The position numbers and the translations under genes were made by a program. Source: Thermobifida fusca NBRC 14071 = JCM 3263 (lineage in GTDB: Bacteria > Actinomycetota > Actinomycetes > Streptosporangiales > Streptosporangiaceae). From it: a stretch of 64,000 nucleotides of DNA. Below the pieces are notes generated by a model. The model saw only the letters and a list, made by a program, of their open reading frames with translations. It was not told the origin of the DNA and searched no databases. Below are positions 40,510-49,993 of this stretch, piece by piece; positions within the stretch are counted from its first letter, which is position 1; the number at the start of each line of letters is the position of its first letter. The stretch is from contig NZ_BCWB01000025.1 in NCBI RefSeq assembly GCF_001592045.1, positions 41,966 through 105,965 of the forward strand. The letters are read 5' to 3'.

Positions 40510-40540
40510 CGTGCCCGTCCGGCCGTTTCGGACGGGCACG
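40510..40540. terminator. Bidirectional terminator between DUF4349 gene and hemE
   Basis: The perfect 12-bp arms CGTGCCCGTCCG (40510-40521) and CGGACGGGCACG (40529-40540) have a 7-nt loop GCCGTTT, between convergent genes. Confidence 0.85.
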
Positions 40541-40560
40541 CACTGGGCTTCTTCGTGGTC

Positions 40561-41592
40561 TCAGTTCGCGGTCTGCGTGTGGACGTACTCCACCAGCCGC
40601 TCTAGGACTGCCGGGTCGGTGGTGGGAAGCACTCCGTGGCCGAGGTTGAACACGTGGCCTTCGGCGGCCTTGGCGCGGGCCAAGACGTCGTCGGTGCGTT
40701 CCGCGACCACGCTCCACGGGGCGAACAGCACCGCCGGGTCGAGGTTCCCCTGGAGTGCGGTGTGGGGACGGACCCGTCGCGCTGCCTGGTCGAGCGGCAC
40801 CCGCCAGTCCACGCCCACCACGTCGGCACCGGCCTCGCTGAGCAATCCCAGCAGCTCGCCGGTGCCGACCCCGAAGTGGATGCGGGGCACGTCGAACTCG
40901 GCGAGCTGGGCGAAGATCCACGAGGAGTAGGGCAGGACGTTGGCCCGGTAGTCCTCCGCGCTGAGCGCTCCCACCCAGGAGTCGAACAGCTGCACGGCGC
41001 TGGCCCCCGCGGCGATCTGCACCCGCAGGAATTCCAAGGTGATGGCGGACAGCCGCCGCATCAGTTCAGTCCATACCTCGGGCGCGCCGTACATCAAGGC
41101 CTTGGTGTGCTCGTGGTGCCGGGAGGGCCCGCCTTCAATCAGGTAGGAGGCGAGCGTGAACGGCCCTCCGGCAAACCCGATGAGTGGACGGCTGCCGAGT
41201 TCCCGCACCAGTTCGCGGATCGCCTCGGTTACGTACGGCACGTCGTCGGGTTCGAGGCCACGCAGCCGCCGAGTGGCGGCAAGGTCGCGGATCGGCTCGG
41301 CGACGACCGGGCCGACGCCGGGTTTGATGTCGAGGTCGACGCCGATGGCCTTGAGCGGGACCATGATGTCGCTGAAGAAGATCGCGGCGTCGACGTTGTA
41401 CCGGCGCACCGGCTGCAAGGTGATCTCGACGATCATGTCCGGCCGGGCGCAGGCTTCCAGCATGGGCACGCCTTCGCGGAGCTTCCGGTACTCCGGCAGG
41501 GAGCGTCCGGCCTGGCGCATGAACCATACCGGGGTGTGCGGGACGGGCTGCCTGCGGCAGGCCCGGAGAAAAGCAGAGTCTTGTAGCGTCAC
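40561..41592 (-). CDS. hemE: Uroporphyrinogen decarboxylase
   Basis: This 343-residue enzyme decarboxylates uroporphyrinogen III to coproporphyrinogen III, feeding the cgoX-hemQ branch next door. Signatures are [16 protein letters not shown] with the substrate-binding Arg, [14 protein letters not shown] with the catalytic Asp, [17 protein letters not shown], and [11 protein letters not shown] near the C-terminus. The GTG at 41592 was chosen because [14 protein letters not shown] matches the family start. Upstream sequence does not. It is divergent from the DUF3000 gene. Confidence 0.94.
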   Translation of the reverse strand: MTLQDSAFLRACRRQPVPHTPVWFMRQAGRSLPEYRKLREGVPMLEACARPDMIVEITLQPVRRYNVDAAIFFSDIMVPLKAIGVDLDIKPGVGPVVAEPIRDLAATRRLRGLEPDDVPYVTEAIRELVRELGSRPLIGFAGGPFTLASYLIEGGPSRHHEHTKALMYGAPEVWTELMRRLSAITLEFLRVQIAAGASAVQLFDSWVGALSAEDYRANVLPYSSWIFAQLAEFDVPRIHFGVGTGELLGLLSEAGADVVGVDWRVPLDQAARRVRPHTALQGNLDPAVLFAPWSVVAERTDDVLARAKAAEGHVFNLGHGVLPTTDPAVLERLVEYVHTQTAN

Positions 41593-41756
41593 ACTTCTGA
41601 TCGTGCCATGCTCTCTGAGTGACCGCGCGGCATGTCCCAAGATCATCACGAAACTCCGACACGCCGGCAAAAACTTCCAGGAGCTGCCAGGAGTCGTGAC
41701 ACTGTCGTCAGTGTGCTCTTTCCGGTGACCCGAAAAGATTAAGGCTGAACTTCCAC

Positions 41757-42338
41757 ATGCCCCCTCACAGTAGGTCTGATGAGGCTCCGCCCGCGTTCCT
41801 GCGGGCAGTGCAGAGTCTGCACACCCGAACGGTGCGGCCTGAGATCGTGGTGGAGGACATTCCTGCGCCGCGGCGCCTTGCCCCGTATACGGTCGCAATG
41901 GCGGCGACGGTGCACACCGACGAGGGGGACGCGGCGTTCGGACGGTTGATCGTGCTGTACGACCCGGAGGAGTCCCGAGGCTGGCCGGGGCCGTTCCGGA
42001 TGGTGGCCTATGTGAGCGCCGAACTGGAACCGGACTTGTCAGGGGACCCGCTGCTCGGCCAGGTGGCCTGGAGTTGGCTGACCGAGGCCCTGGAGGCGCA
42101 GGGCGCGGACCATCGCGCACTGAGCGGGACGGTCACCCGCGCCACCACGGAGGGCTTCGGCCTCAAAGCTGGGGAGCCCACGACGACGGAGGTGGAGGTC
42201 CGGGCTTCGTGGACGCCGACGGAGGCCGAAGACCTGTCCGCGCACCGGGCCGCCTGGCTGGATCTGCTGTCCGTTGCCGCCGGACTCCCCCCGGTGGATG
42301 TGACGGATATCTCTCGCAGGGCGCGTTCTGATGCTTGA
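41757..42338 (+). CDS. DUF3000-family protein
   Basis: This 193-residue soluble protein of the actinobacterial DUF3000 family is usually encoded beside hemE and RNase D, as here. Recognisable parts are [34 protein letters not shown], cited in part ([10 protein letters not shown] at residues 12-21), and [13 protein letters not shown]. No catalytic motif is visible and the function is unknown. Confidence 0.88.
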   Translation: MPPHSRSDEAPPAFLRAVQSLHTRTVRPEIVVEDIPAPRRLAPYTVAMAATVHTDEGDAAFGRLIVLYDPEESRGWPGPFRMVAYVSAELEPDLSGDPLLGQVAWSWLTEALEAQGADHRALSGTVTRATTEGFGLKAGEPTTTEVEVRASWTPTEAEDLSAHRAAWLDLLSVAAGLPPVDVTDISRRARSDA

Positions 42339-42432
42339 CGGTTAGGGTGGGGCTTGTACGGCCCCGCCTCGGCCGGGGCTTGTCGGTTGGGGCGGCCCCC
42401 AGGCGGCAGCGGGGAGCACATACCGTAGGGGT

Positions 42433-43704
42433 GTGGCGAACGTGCTGAACTCCAAGACCGAAGAAAGCCCCGATCCTGAGTCCACTGCCTCAGAACAGAC
42501 GCCTGAAGCTCCCCTGCTGAGCGAGCCCAGAGACGGGATTCCCCCGGTCGTCGCCGACGATGAGGAACTGGCACGCGTGGCCGCCAAGTTCGCCGCGGGC
42601 AGCGGGCCGGTCGCGGTGGACGCCGAACGCGCCTCGGGATACCGCTACGGACAGCGCGCCTACCTGGTCCAACTACGCCGGGCCGGGGCCGGCACGGCGC
42701 TGATCGACCCGGTGGCCTGTCCTGATCTGTCGGTGTTGCGGGACGCGGTCGGCGACGCCGAGATGGTGCTGCACGCGGCCCACCAGGACCTGCCCTGTCT
42801 CACCGAAGTGCACCTGCGCCCGCGGCGCTTGTTCGACACCGAGTTGGCCGGGCGGCTGCTCGGCTACCAGCGGGTCGGCTTGGGTGCCATGGTGGAGCGG
42901 GTCCTGGGCGTCCGGCTCGCTAAAGAGCATGCTGCGGTGGACTGGTCGACCCGGCCGCTGCCGGAGGACTGGCTGCGCTATGCCGCGCTGGATGTCGAGG
43001 TCCTCATCGAGCTGCGGGACGCGTTGGAAGCTGAACTGGCTGAGACGGGCAAGCTGGAGTGGGCACGCCAGGAGTTCGCGGCGGTACTGGCCGCTCCGCC
43101 GAAAGAGCCGCGTCCTGATCCGTGGCGGCGCACTTCGGGGATCCACCGGGTCCGCAGCCAGCGCGGCTTGGGTGTGGTTCGGGAACTGTGGCTGGAACGC
43201 GACCGGATTGCCCGGGAGCGCGACCTGTCTCCGGGCCGGGTGCTGCAAGACTCGGCGATCGTGGAGGCCGCCCTGGCCATGCCCAGGACCCCGCAGGAGT
43301 TGACCGCGATCAAAACGTTCACGGTCCGCCTGGCCCGCCGCTATGTCCCGGTGTGGCTCAAAGCCATCAACCGGGTGCGGGACATGAAACCGGCGGAGCT
43401 GCCCCAGCCGAGTCCGCCAGGCTACGGGCCCCCGCCCACGAACCGGTGGGCCGACCGGGATCCAGCCGCGGCGCGGCGGCTCGAGGCGGCGCGTTCCGTG
43501 GTCGCGGAGATCGCGGAGCGGGTGGGCATGCCGACGGAGAACCTGCTGCAGCCGGATGCGGTCCGCCGTCTCGCCTGGTCGCCGCCGAGCCAGGTCAGTG
43601 TCGACTCGGTGGCCGAGCACCTGCGCACGCACCAGGCCCGTGACTGGCAGATCGAGTTGACTGCGGCTGCGCTGGCCGAGGCGCTGCGTGCCGCGGACCG
43701 TTGA
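42433..43704 (+). CDS. Ribonuclease D-like 3'-5' exonuclease with HRDC domain
   Basis: This 423-residue DEDDy exonuclease has its acidic residues in VAVDAERASG (first Asp and Glu), HAAHQDLPCL (Asp), and YAALDVEVL with the catalytic Tyr and Asp. The exonuclease domain covers about residues 35-215, and an HRDC nucleic-acid-binding domain follows (about 235-310: RELWLERDRIARERDL). It should trim structured or tRNA 3' ends. An acidic, low-complexity N-terminal 30 residues is extra. It starts at GTG 42433. Confidence 0.92.
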   Translation: MANVLNSKTEESPDPESTASEQTPEAPLLSEPRDGIPPVVADDEELARVAAKFAAGSGPVAVDAERASGYRYGQRAYLVQLRRAGAGTALIDPVACPDLSVLRDAVGDAEMVLHAAHQDLPCLTEVHLRPRRLFDTELAGRLLGYQRVGLGAMVERVLGVRLAKEHAAVDWSTRPLPEDWLRYAALDVEVLIELRDALEAELAETGKLEWARQEFAAVLAAPPKEPRPDPWRRTSGIHRVRSQRGLGVVRELWLERDRIARERDLSPGRVLQDSAIVEAALAMPRTPQELTAIKTFTVRLARRYVPVWLKAINRVRDMKPAELPQPSPPGYGPPPTNRWADRDPAAARRLEAARSVVAEIAERVGMPTENLLQPDAVRRLAWSPPSQVSVDSVAEHLRTHQARDWQIELTAAALAEALRAADR

Positions 43705-43791
43705 GGCGCAGCACTTGAGGTGACCAACCCCATAGCCGGTGGCGGACTGTTTCGGGTACCGTGCACCCCAGACACATGATGTTATTGAACC

Positions 43792-44724
43792 GTGTCTGTT
43801 CTGGAGCTGAAGAGAAATATTCGCACGGTTCTCAGCAGACTGGCGTCCCTGGTTTTCTCGTGGTTCTCAGCCGTTCGGCGGGCAGTGTCGTGCGGTTCCC
43901 CTACCGCTCCTCCTAGCCTTCCCGCCGGAGGGGAGGACATTGACGCAGCGGAACAGACCGCGGCTTTGGAGCGCGTGCTGACCGAATGTGCTCAGCGGCA
44001 CGGCGAGGAGCATCCGGACACCATTGCTGCGCGCAACAACCTTGCCGGCCGGTATGCCGCTACTGGGCGGCGCGATATCGCCGTCACCGAGTTCGAACGG
44101 GCGTTAAGCGACGCGGTCCGGACGCTTGGCGAGCACCACGTGCTGGCCGAGGTCGTCCGGGAGAACCTCGCCGTGTGCCACGAGGATGCCGACCGTTTCG
44201 GCGACGCCGCGCACCATTGGCAACAGCTCGTAGCGCAGCGGGCTGCGCGGCTGGGTCGGCATCACCCGGACACGCTGCTGGCCCGGGCCCGGCTCGCGGT
44301 GGCGTGCCGGCGTGCCGGACGGCTACGCGAGGCAGCCGACCACTACCGTGACGTCCTGCAGCATTCGGCGGCGTTCTCCGCGGAGGATGTGGAGGCGTGG
44401 CGGTTGGGCTTGGCCCGGACGTTGCGGCGGATGGGTCAGGACGACGAGTGCCGGGCACAGCTCCGGCTGGTGGTGGCCCAGCGCCGCCTCCGCCTCGGTG
44501 TGCGGCATCCGCGCACGCTGGCCGTCCACTACCAGTTGGGGTTGTCGTATGCACGGTCCGGCCGTCCCGAGGAGGCGGTGCGGGTCCTGCGCGAGGTCTA
44601 CCGCCACTGCCTCGCTGCAGTGGGAGATCCGGAGGTGCGCCGGCTGGCGCTGCGGGTGCGCCGTGAGCTGGCAGCGGCGTACCGTGCCGCGGGACGTCCT
44701 CAGGCGGTAGCGGCACTGCGCTGA
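43792..44724 (+). CDS. Tetratricopeptide-repeat protein
   Basis: This 310-residue protein has a basic, moderately hydrophobic start (SRLASLVFSWFSAVRRAV) and then four or five 42-residue TPR units of the kinesin-light-chain type, with HPDTIAARNNLAGRYAATGR, HHVLAEVVRENLAVCHED, HHPDTLLARARLAVACRRAGR and HPRTLAVHYQLGLSYARSGR as the repeat cores. It probably serves as a protein-interaction scaffold. No enzymatic domain is present. It begins at GTG. Confidence 0.8.
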   Translation: MSVLELKRNIRTVLSRLASLVFSWFSAVRRAVSCGSPTAPPSLPAGGEDIDAAEQTAALERVLTECAQRHGEEHPDTIAARNNLAGRYAATGRRDIAVTEFERALSDAVRTLGEHHVLAEVVRENLAVCHEDADRFGDAAHHWQQLVAQRAARLGRHHPDTLLARARLAVACRRAGRLREAADHYRDVLQHSAAFSAEDVEAWRLGLARTLRRMGQDDECRAQLRLVVAQRRLRLGVRHPRTLAVHYQLGLSYARSGRPEEAVRVLREVYRHCLAAVGDPEVRRLALRVRRELAAAYRAAGRPQAVAALR

Positions 44725-44771
44725 CTCCGCTGCGGTGTCCCGGTCTGCGGCTGCGGTGGGCAACGCCGCGG

Positions 44772-44787
44772 GTTACTGCGGAGTATT
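44772..44787 (+). promoter_or_regulatory. Candidate fad operator 1 (GTTACT-N4-AGTA)
   Basis: GTTACTGCGGAGTATT lies about 25 bp upstream of a TATACT -10-like hexamer (44809-44814) in the fadA promoter region. It shares its inverted-repeat pattern with sites at 44825 and 18412. Confidence 0.45.
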
Positions 44788-44808
44788 CCCCGGAAGGCGG
44801 CTTTCTCC

Positions 44809-44814
44809 TATACT
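44809..44814 (+). promoter_or_regulatory. Probable -10 element of the fadA-fadB promoter
   Basis: TATACT is a near-consensus -10 hexamer lying between the two GTTACT-N4-AGTA motifs and about 70 bp before the fadA start. No good -35 is visible at 17 bp. Confidence 0.4.
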
Positions 44815-44824
44815 CGCAGCATTA

Positions 44825-44840
44825 GTTACTGATGAGTAGC
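44825..44840 (+). promoter_or_regulatory. Candidate fad operator 2 (GTTACT-N4-AGTA)
   Basis: GTTACTGATGAGTAGC is an imperfect inverted repeat just downstream of the likely -10, 53 bp from the first copy (about five helical turns). This is an arrangement that suits a repressor of the fatty acid oxidation operon. Confidence 0.5.
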
Positions 44841-44885
44841 ATAGGGGCGACAACCCGCCATCCGCCTGATAAAGGAGGGGCAATC

Positions 44886-46088
44886 GTGCCGCGAACTGCC
44901 CGCGACGTCGTATTCGTCGACGGGGTGCGCACTCCGTTTGGTAAGGCCAATAAAGGCCTTTACACCGAGACCCGCGCGGACGACCTCGTCGTCCGGGTCA
45001 TCCGCGAACTGCTGCGCCGCAACCCCGCACTGCCCCCGGAACGCATCGACGAAGTCGCTATCGCCGCCACCACCCAGATCGGCGACCAGGGAATGACCAT
45101 CGGCCGCAGCGCCGCCATCCTCGCCGGACTGCCCCGCAGCGTGCCCGGCTACGCCATCGACCGCATGTGCGCGGGCGCCATGACCGCGGTGACCACCACC
45201 GCGGCCGGCATCGCTTTCGGCGCCTACGACGTCGTCATCGCCGGCGGTGTCGAACACATGGGCCGTCACCCCATGGGCGAAGGCGTGGACCCCAACCCGC
45301 GCTACCTCTCCGAGAAACTGGTGGACCCCTCCGCCCTGATCATGGGCAACACCGCCGAGAACCTGCACGACCGCTACCCCACCATCACCAAGGAGCGCGC
45401 CGACGCCTACGCGGTGCGCAGCCAGGAGAAGACCGCCAAAGCCTACGCCGAAGGCAAGATCCAGCCTGACCTGGTCGAAGTAGCGGTCCGCAGCAGCGAG
45501 AACGGCTACGGCCTGGCCACCGTCGACGAACCGCCGCGACCCGGCACCACCATGGAGGCGCTGGCCACCCTGAAGACCCCGTTCCGCCCGCACGGCCGCG
45601 TGACCGCGGGCAACGCCGCGGGCCTCAACGACGGTGCCACCGGGGCGATCCTCGCCGCCGAAGACGTCGCCGCGGAACTCGGCCTGACCGTCAAGATGCG
45701 CCTGGTCGACTTCGCGTTCGCCGGAGTGGACCCCGAGGTCATGGGTGTCGGCCCCATCCCGGCCACCGAGAAGCTGCTCGCCCGCAACGGCCTGACCATG
45801 GACGACATCGGCCTCATCGAGATCAACGAGGCCTTCGCCGTCCAAGTGCTGGCCTTCCTGGAGCACTTCGGCATCCCCGACGACGACCCGCGGGTCAACC
45901 CGTGGGGCGGCGCCATCGCGATGGGCCACCCGCTGGCCTCCTCGGGCGTGCGGCTGATGATGCAGCTGTCCCGCCTCTTCGCGGAACGCCCCGATGTCCG
46001 CTACGGCCTGACCACCATGTGCGTGGGCATGGGCATGGGCGGAACGGTCCTGTGGGAGAACACCAACTGGGAGGGGAACGCCAAGTGA
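44886..46088 (+). CDS. fadA: Acetyl-CoA acyltransferase (thiolase)
   Basis: This 400-residue thiolase performs the final thiolytic step of fatty acid beta-oxidation. The active-site Cys95 is in IDRMCAGAM. The C-terminal signatures are NPWGGAIAMGHPLASSG with the catalytic His, and TTMCVGMGMGG with the second Cys. The GTG start at 44886 was chosen for its AAAGGAGGGG ribosome-binding site. The GTG of fadB overlaps the stop (GTGA), so the two subunits of the complex are coupled. Confidence 0.94.
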   Translation: MPRTARDVVFVDGVRTPFGKANKGLYTETRADDLVVRVIRELLRRNPALPPERIDEVAIAATTQIGDQGMTIGRSAAILAGLPRSVPGYAIDRMCAGAMTAVTTTAAGIAFGAYDVVIAGGVEHMGRHPMGEGVDPNPRYLSEKLVDPSALIMGNTAENLHDRYPTITKERADAYAVRSQEKTAKAYAEGKIQPDLVEVAVRSSENGYGLATVDEPPRPGTTMEALATLKTPFRPHGRVTAGNAAGLNDGATGAILAAEDVAAELGLTVKMRLVDFAFAGVDPEVMGVGPIPATEKLLARNGLTMDDIGLIEINEAFAVQVLAFLEHFGIPDDDPRVNPWGGAIAMGHPLASSGVRLMMQLSRLFAERPDVRYGLTTMCVGMGMGGTVLWENTNWEGNAK

Positions 46089-48178
46089 TCAGCGCGATCG
46101 AGGCCGCGCGGGAACAGTTTGCCGACGAAGTCGTCACCCGGGCACTCTCCCGCGACGTCGAACTGCCCTACGGGGCGGGCAAGGCCGTTCTCATCACCCT
46201 CGACAACGGCCACGACCACACCAAACCCAACACCTTCGGCCCTGCCGGCCTGCTGAGCCTCAACGAAGCGATCGACGCCGCTGCCGCACGCACCGACATC
46301 GTCGCCGTAGCGATCACCGGCAAACCGTTCATCTTCGCTGTAGGCGCCGACCTCAACGGGGTGCCCAAGATCCAGAACCGGGAGCAGGCGCACGCCATCG
46401 GCAAGCTCGGCCACGACGTGTTCCGCAAGCTCGGCGAACTCCACGTGCCGACCTTCGCGTTCATCAACGGCGCGGCCATGGGCGGCGGTGTGGAAGTGGC
46501 GCTGCACTGCACCTACCGCACCGTCTCCTCCGGGGTGCCTGCGTTCGCGCTGCCCGAGGTGTTCCTGGGCCTCGTGCCCGGCTGGGGCGGCACCTACCTG
46601 CTGCCCAACCTCATCGGCGCGGAAAAGGCGCTGAAGCTCATCATCGACAACCCGCTGGCCCAGAACAAGACGATCAAGGGCCCGCAGGTCTACGAGATGG
46701 GCATCGCCGACGCGATCTTCGAACCCGCCGACTTCCTCGAAGAGTCGCTGCGCTGGGCCGCCAAAGTGGTCACCGGGGAGATCACCGTCGAGCGCCCCGA
46801 AGTCGACAAGGGCGAGGCATGGGACCAGGCCGTGGCGACCGCGCGGTGGACCATGGACGCCAAGCTGCACGGGGCCTCCCCCGCCGCGGTGCGGGCGATC
46901 GACCTGGTTGCCGAAGCGAAGAACCGCACCCGGGATGAAGGCTTCGCCGCCGAAGACGAAGCGCTCGCCGACCTGATCCTCAGCGACCAGCTCCGCGCCG
47001 GACTGTACGCCTTCGACCTGGTGCAGAAGCGGGCCCGCCGCCCCAAGGGCGCCCCCGACAAGTCGCTGGCCCGCCCCGTTACCAAGGTCGGCATCATCGG
47101 CGCAGGACTCATGGCAAGCCAGCTGGCGCTGCTGTTCGCCCGCCGGCTGGAAGTCCCCGTCGTCATGACCGACCTGGACCAGGAGCGCGTGGACCGCGGC
47201 GTGCGCTACGTGCACGACGAGGTCGACAAGCTGCTCGCCAAGGGCCGGGTCAACTCCGACAAGGCCAACCGGATTAAAGCCCTGGTCACTGGGTCGCTGT
47301 CGTACGAGGCGTTCGCCGACGCCGACTTCGTCATCGAAGCCGTCTTCGAGGAGATGTCGGTCAAGAAGACGGTGTTCGCCAAGGCGGAAGAGCACATCTC
47401 CCCCGAGGCGGTGCTCGCCACCAACACCTCCTCGCTGTCGATCAGCGAGATGGCCGCGGACCTGAAGCACCCTGAGCGCGTGGTCGGCTTCCACTTCTTC
47501 AACCCGGTGGCGGTGCTGCCGCTGTTGGAGATCATCCGCGGCGAACGCACCGACGACGCCACGCTGGCGACTGCTTTTGCTGTCGCCAAGCAGTTGAAGA
47601 AGACCGCGGTGCTGGTCAAGGACGCGCCCGCGTTCGTCGTCAACCGGCTGCTCACCCTGTTCATGGGTGAAGTGCTGTCCTCGGTGGAGGAAGGCACCGA
47701 ACCGGAGGTCGCCGACCGCGCGGTCGCGCCGCTCGGCCTGCCCATGTCGCCGCTGATGCTGCTGCAACTGGTCGGCCCGGCCGTGGCCCTGCACGTGGCC
47801 GAAACCCTGCACGCCGCGTTCCCCGACCGGTTCCGCGTCTCAGAGCAGCTCAAGGCAATGGTGGAGGCGGGCAAGACCACGATCTATGCCCCCGACTTCA
47901 CCATCGACCCTGAAGTGCGGGCGTTCTTCACCGGCGGCGACTCCCCCAAGAGTGAGGAGGAGATCCTCAACCGTGCCCTGGAGGCGCTGGCCCGGGAGAT
48001 CAAGATCATGCTCGATGAGGGCGTGGTCGCCGAGCCCGCCGACATCGACCTGTGCATGATCACCGGTGCGGGCTGGCCGTTCCACCTGGGCGGTATCACC
48101 CCGTACCTGGACCGCACGGGAATCTCGGAGAAGGTCAACGGGGTCCGGTTCCACCCCGACGGTTTGAAGGCGCTGTAG
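46085..48178 (+). CDS. fadB: Multifunctional enoyl-CoA hydratase / 3-hydroxyacyl-CoA dehydrogenase
   Basis: This 697-residue alpha subunit of the beta-oxidation complex has an N-terminal crotonase domain (about residues 20-210: FAVGADLNGVP, INGAAMGGGVEVALHC, PEVFLGLVPGWGGTYLLP). It also has an NAD-binding dehydrogenase domain (about 335-510: VGIIGAGLMASQLAL, FVIEAVFEEMSVKK, GFHFFNPVAVLPLLEII) and two C-terminal HAD helical domains. It uses trans-enoyl-CoA and passes ketoacyl-CoA to FadA. The second Gly position of the Rossmann loop, usually MG, is MA here. Confidence 0.94.
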   Translation: MISAIEAAREQFADEVVTRALSRDVELPYGAGKAVLITLDNGHDHTKPNTFGPAGLLSLNEAIDAAAARTDIVAVAITGKPFIFAVGADLNGVPKIQNREQAHAIGKLGHDVFRKLGELHVPTFAFINGAAMGGGVEVALHCTYRTVSSGVPAFALPEVFLGLVPGWGGTYLLPNLIGAEKALKLIIDNPLAQNKTIKGPQVYEMGIADAIFEPADFLEESLRWAAKVVTGEITVERPEVDKGEAWDQAVATARWTMDAKLHGASPAAVRAIDLVAEAKNRTRDEGFAAEDEALADLILSDQLRAGLYAFDLVQKRARRPKGAPDKSLARPVTKVGIIGAGLMASQLALLFARRLEVPVVMTDLDQERVDRGVRYVHDEVDKLLAKGRVNSDKANRIKALVTGSLSYEAFADADFVIEAVFEEMSVKKTVFAKAEEHISPEAVLATNTSSLSISEMAADLKHPERVVGFHFFNPVAVLPLLEIIRGERTDDATLATAFAVAKQLKKTAVLVKDAPAFVVNRLLTLFMGEVLSSVEEGTEPEVADRAVAPLGLPMSPLMLLQLVGPAVALHVAETLHAAFPDRFRVSEQLKAMVEAGKTTIYAPDFTIDPEVRAFFTGGDSPKSEEEILNRALEALAREIKIMLDEGVVAEPADIDLCMITGAGWPFHLGGITPYLDRTGISEKVNGVRFHPDGLKAL

Positions 48179-48201
48179 CCCGCACCACGGCTCCCGCGCT
48201 G

Positions 48202-48236
48202 CGGCCCCGCTGCTCCCTTGCCGGGCAGCGGGGCCG
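48202..48236. terminator. Terminator downstream of fadB
   Basis: The 12-bp arms CGGCCCCGCTGC (48202-48213) and GCAGCGGGGCCG (48225-48236) have an 11-nt loop, 23 bp after the fadB stop. It also closes the minus-strand regulator remnant that ends at 48261. Confidence 0.8.
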
Positions 48237-48260
48237 TGCCATGTCCCGGCCCCGGTCTGA

Positions 48261-49138
48261 TCATGTCCGGCTGGTGGGGGCGTTCCCGTCTTCCATCCCC
48301 GTCCGATCCGGGACAAGCTGGTACCGAGCTCGGGCCACCAGACGGAGCGCTGCTTGCCTGCGCAGCGCTGCCCGGGACAGTTCCGCGAACACGCGACGGT
48401 AGGGCTCGATGGCGTTGTGATCGGTGAGAGAGCTCCGCACCAATGGTTTCTACGTTCACCCGGTCATCGTCGAAAATCCAGAAACCGTGTTCGGGAATCG
48501 CGGGGAGTCGGACGTGCAGCGGCACAATTCCGATCACCGTGCCTTTGCGTGCGATGAGCTCCACGATACGGTCCAACCGACCGACCATGACCCTGCTTGG
48601 ACAGATCCGCGCATACAGGACTGGCTCCCCAAGAACGATGTCCAATGTCTTTTCCGGATCGTCGAGAATACGGGCACGCTCCATCCGGGCTCGAACGCCG
48701 GCCTCGACATCGTCAGGCGCACCATGCAGGGGCCACCACACTGCGCAGGACCCACCGGGCATAGTCGGGGTCTGCAACAGTCCCGGAACCACCGAGGTCT
48801 CAACAGCCCGGAGCTGGCGTGTACGCCTCTCCAGATCGCCGAAAACCGCTTGTTTGGCTCGGGTTCCCAGCGAGTTGACGACGCCAGTTCGCATAGTGGG
48901 TTTCCAGTGTCCTGCGCATAGCGAGCAGTTCGGCAATGGAACCTGGAGCGCCACAGGCTCCCGCCCATGCCTTCAGGTCCTCCACCGAAGCGGTCTGCCT
49001 GCCCAATTCCAGCTTGGACACTTTCGACGGATGCCAGCCCAACGCCTGAGCCAGTGCCCGGCCAGACAGCCCGGCCGCTACCCGGATCTCCCGCAAGCGC
49101 GCCCCAAGAGAGGTACAGGCCATCTGATAGTCGGTCAT
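48261..49138 (-). pseudogene. Broken XRE-DUF5753 regulator (about four frameshifts)
   Basis: The N-terminus from ATG 49138 encodes an XRE helix-turn-helix (LGARLREIRVAAGLSGRALA, then WHPSKVSKLELGR) and the linker HYANWRRQL. The reading frame then shifts near 48875 to GTRAKQAVFGDLERRTRQLR and VETSVVPGLLQTP. It shifts again for DYARWVLRSVV near 48740-48770 and back for PLHGAPDDVEAGVRARMERARI and GFWIFDDDRVNVE. It shifts a last time near 48430 to LTDHNAIEPYRRVFAELS and VARARYQLV. Put together, the segments rebuild a full DUF5753 (Scr1-type) regulator. With this many shifts it cannot work as it stands, unless the sequence has errors. Confidence 0.88.
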
Positions 49139-49866
49139 TGCACTCTGGTCGCCAAGTAGTCGGTATAGGTCAGCGCATGATGCCACGCCGCGTCTCGCGT
49201 GGTCACCGCAGCGACGACAGTTTCTGGAGTATCGTCGAGCCAGATGCCAGCGACGTCATCGCCGTCGAACTCAAACCGCGCGCCTATGCGACTGTCAAAG
49301 ATCCAGAAATCCTCGTCGGGGAGTTCCGCGACCACCGGATGTTCCCGGGGTAGGTAGCGGATATCCTCGCCTGCTGCGAGATTTCAAGGTGTCGCCCGCA
49401 ACTCCCAACGCAGGTAGTCTGAGGGCGGATCGTCAACAATCCGCACCCTCTCCATCCGCTTCCCTTTGGCGAGCTCTTCCCGCACCATGGTCAACCACGG
49501 TTTGAGCCACTCGATTCCGGGGTCTTTTCCGGCCAGCCATTCTTGAAACGGCTTGTCCTCCCCCACGTTTCCGTACCAGCTTCGGGTTTCCAGACGCCAC
49601 GCGGTGTACCGATAGGCCCGGAAAAGATCAGTGAATTCATCATCGCTCACATATTCCCGCACGCCGTTATCCTTGGGGGCAAAGCGGACCATCAGCTCTC
49701 GAGGGACGACGACAGCCGCCTCGTTAGGCAACACATTTTCCAACTGAGCCAGTGCCTCAGCGTCAACAAGCCGATAACCCTGCACAACGATGTCTCCCGT
49801 GTCGGTTTCGTACAGGGTCGGGAACTTCCCACTCACTGACGTCGTACCAAGCTTGCGAAGTTTCAT
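49135..49866 (-). pseudogene. DUF6879-like gene with in-frame TGA (49384-49386)
   Basis: One reading frame of 244 codons is interrupted by a single TGA. Before it, the protein has a small N-terminal domain (MKLRKLGTTSVSGKFPTLYE; TGDIVVQGYRLVDAEAL) and then LFRAYRYTAWRLETRSWYG and RMERVRIVDDPPSDYLRWEL. After it, the frame continues as NLAAGEDIRYLPREHPVVAEL, cited in part, and PDEDFWIFDSRIGARFEF. The downstream half is the expected DUF6879 C-terminus, so the TGA probably replaced a sense codon (for example TGG). Its end overlaps the HTH gene start (ATGA), the usual pair order. A truncated product of 160 residues may still be made from ATG 49866. Confidence 0.82.
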
Positions 49867-49993
49867 GTCCTCTCCTTCGCAGGGATAGTCCCCGTTTGTC
49901 TATTGTGAAGAAGGATTGCTAGAGATTTCCCTCCCCTGCGCGAGCAATCTCGAGCAATCTCTCCCCCGTTCTTCTCCGAGGCCTCTACCGTTC

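Noticed and set aside
41699..41714. ACACTG-TCGT-CAGTGT inverted repeat before the DUF3000 gene
   Set aside because: Six-base arms with no repeat elsewhere; too weak to call an operator without conservation data.
49384..49386. TGA as selenocysteine codon in the DUF6879-like gene
   Set aside because: No SECIS-like hairpin was recognised right after it, the family has no catalytic Cys at this place, and the adjacent gene is also broken.
49941..49960. Tandem 10-bp repeat CGAGCAATCT x2 before the E1-like gene
   Set aside because: Only two units and no wider repeat array; probably a local duplication.
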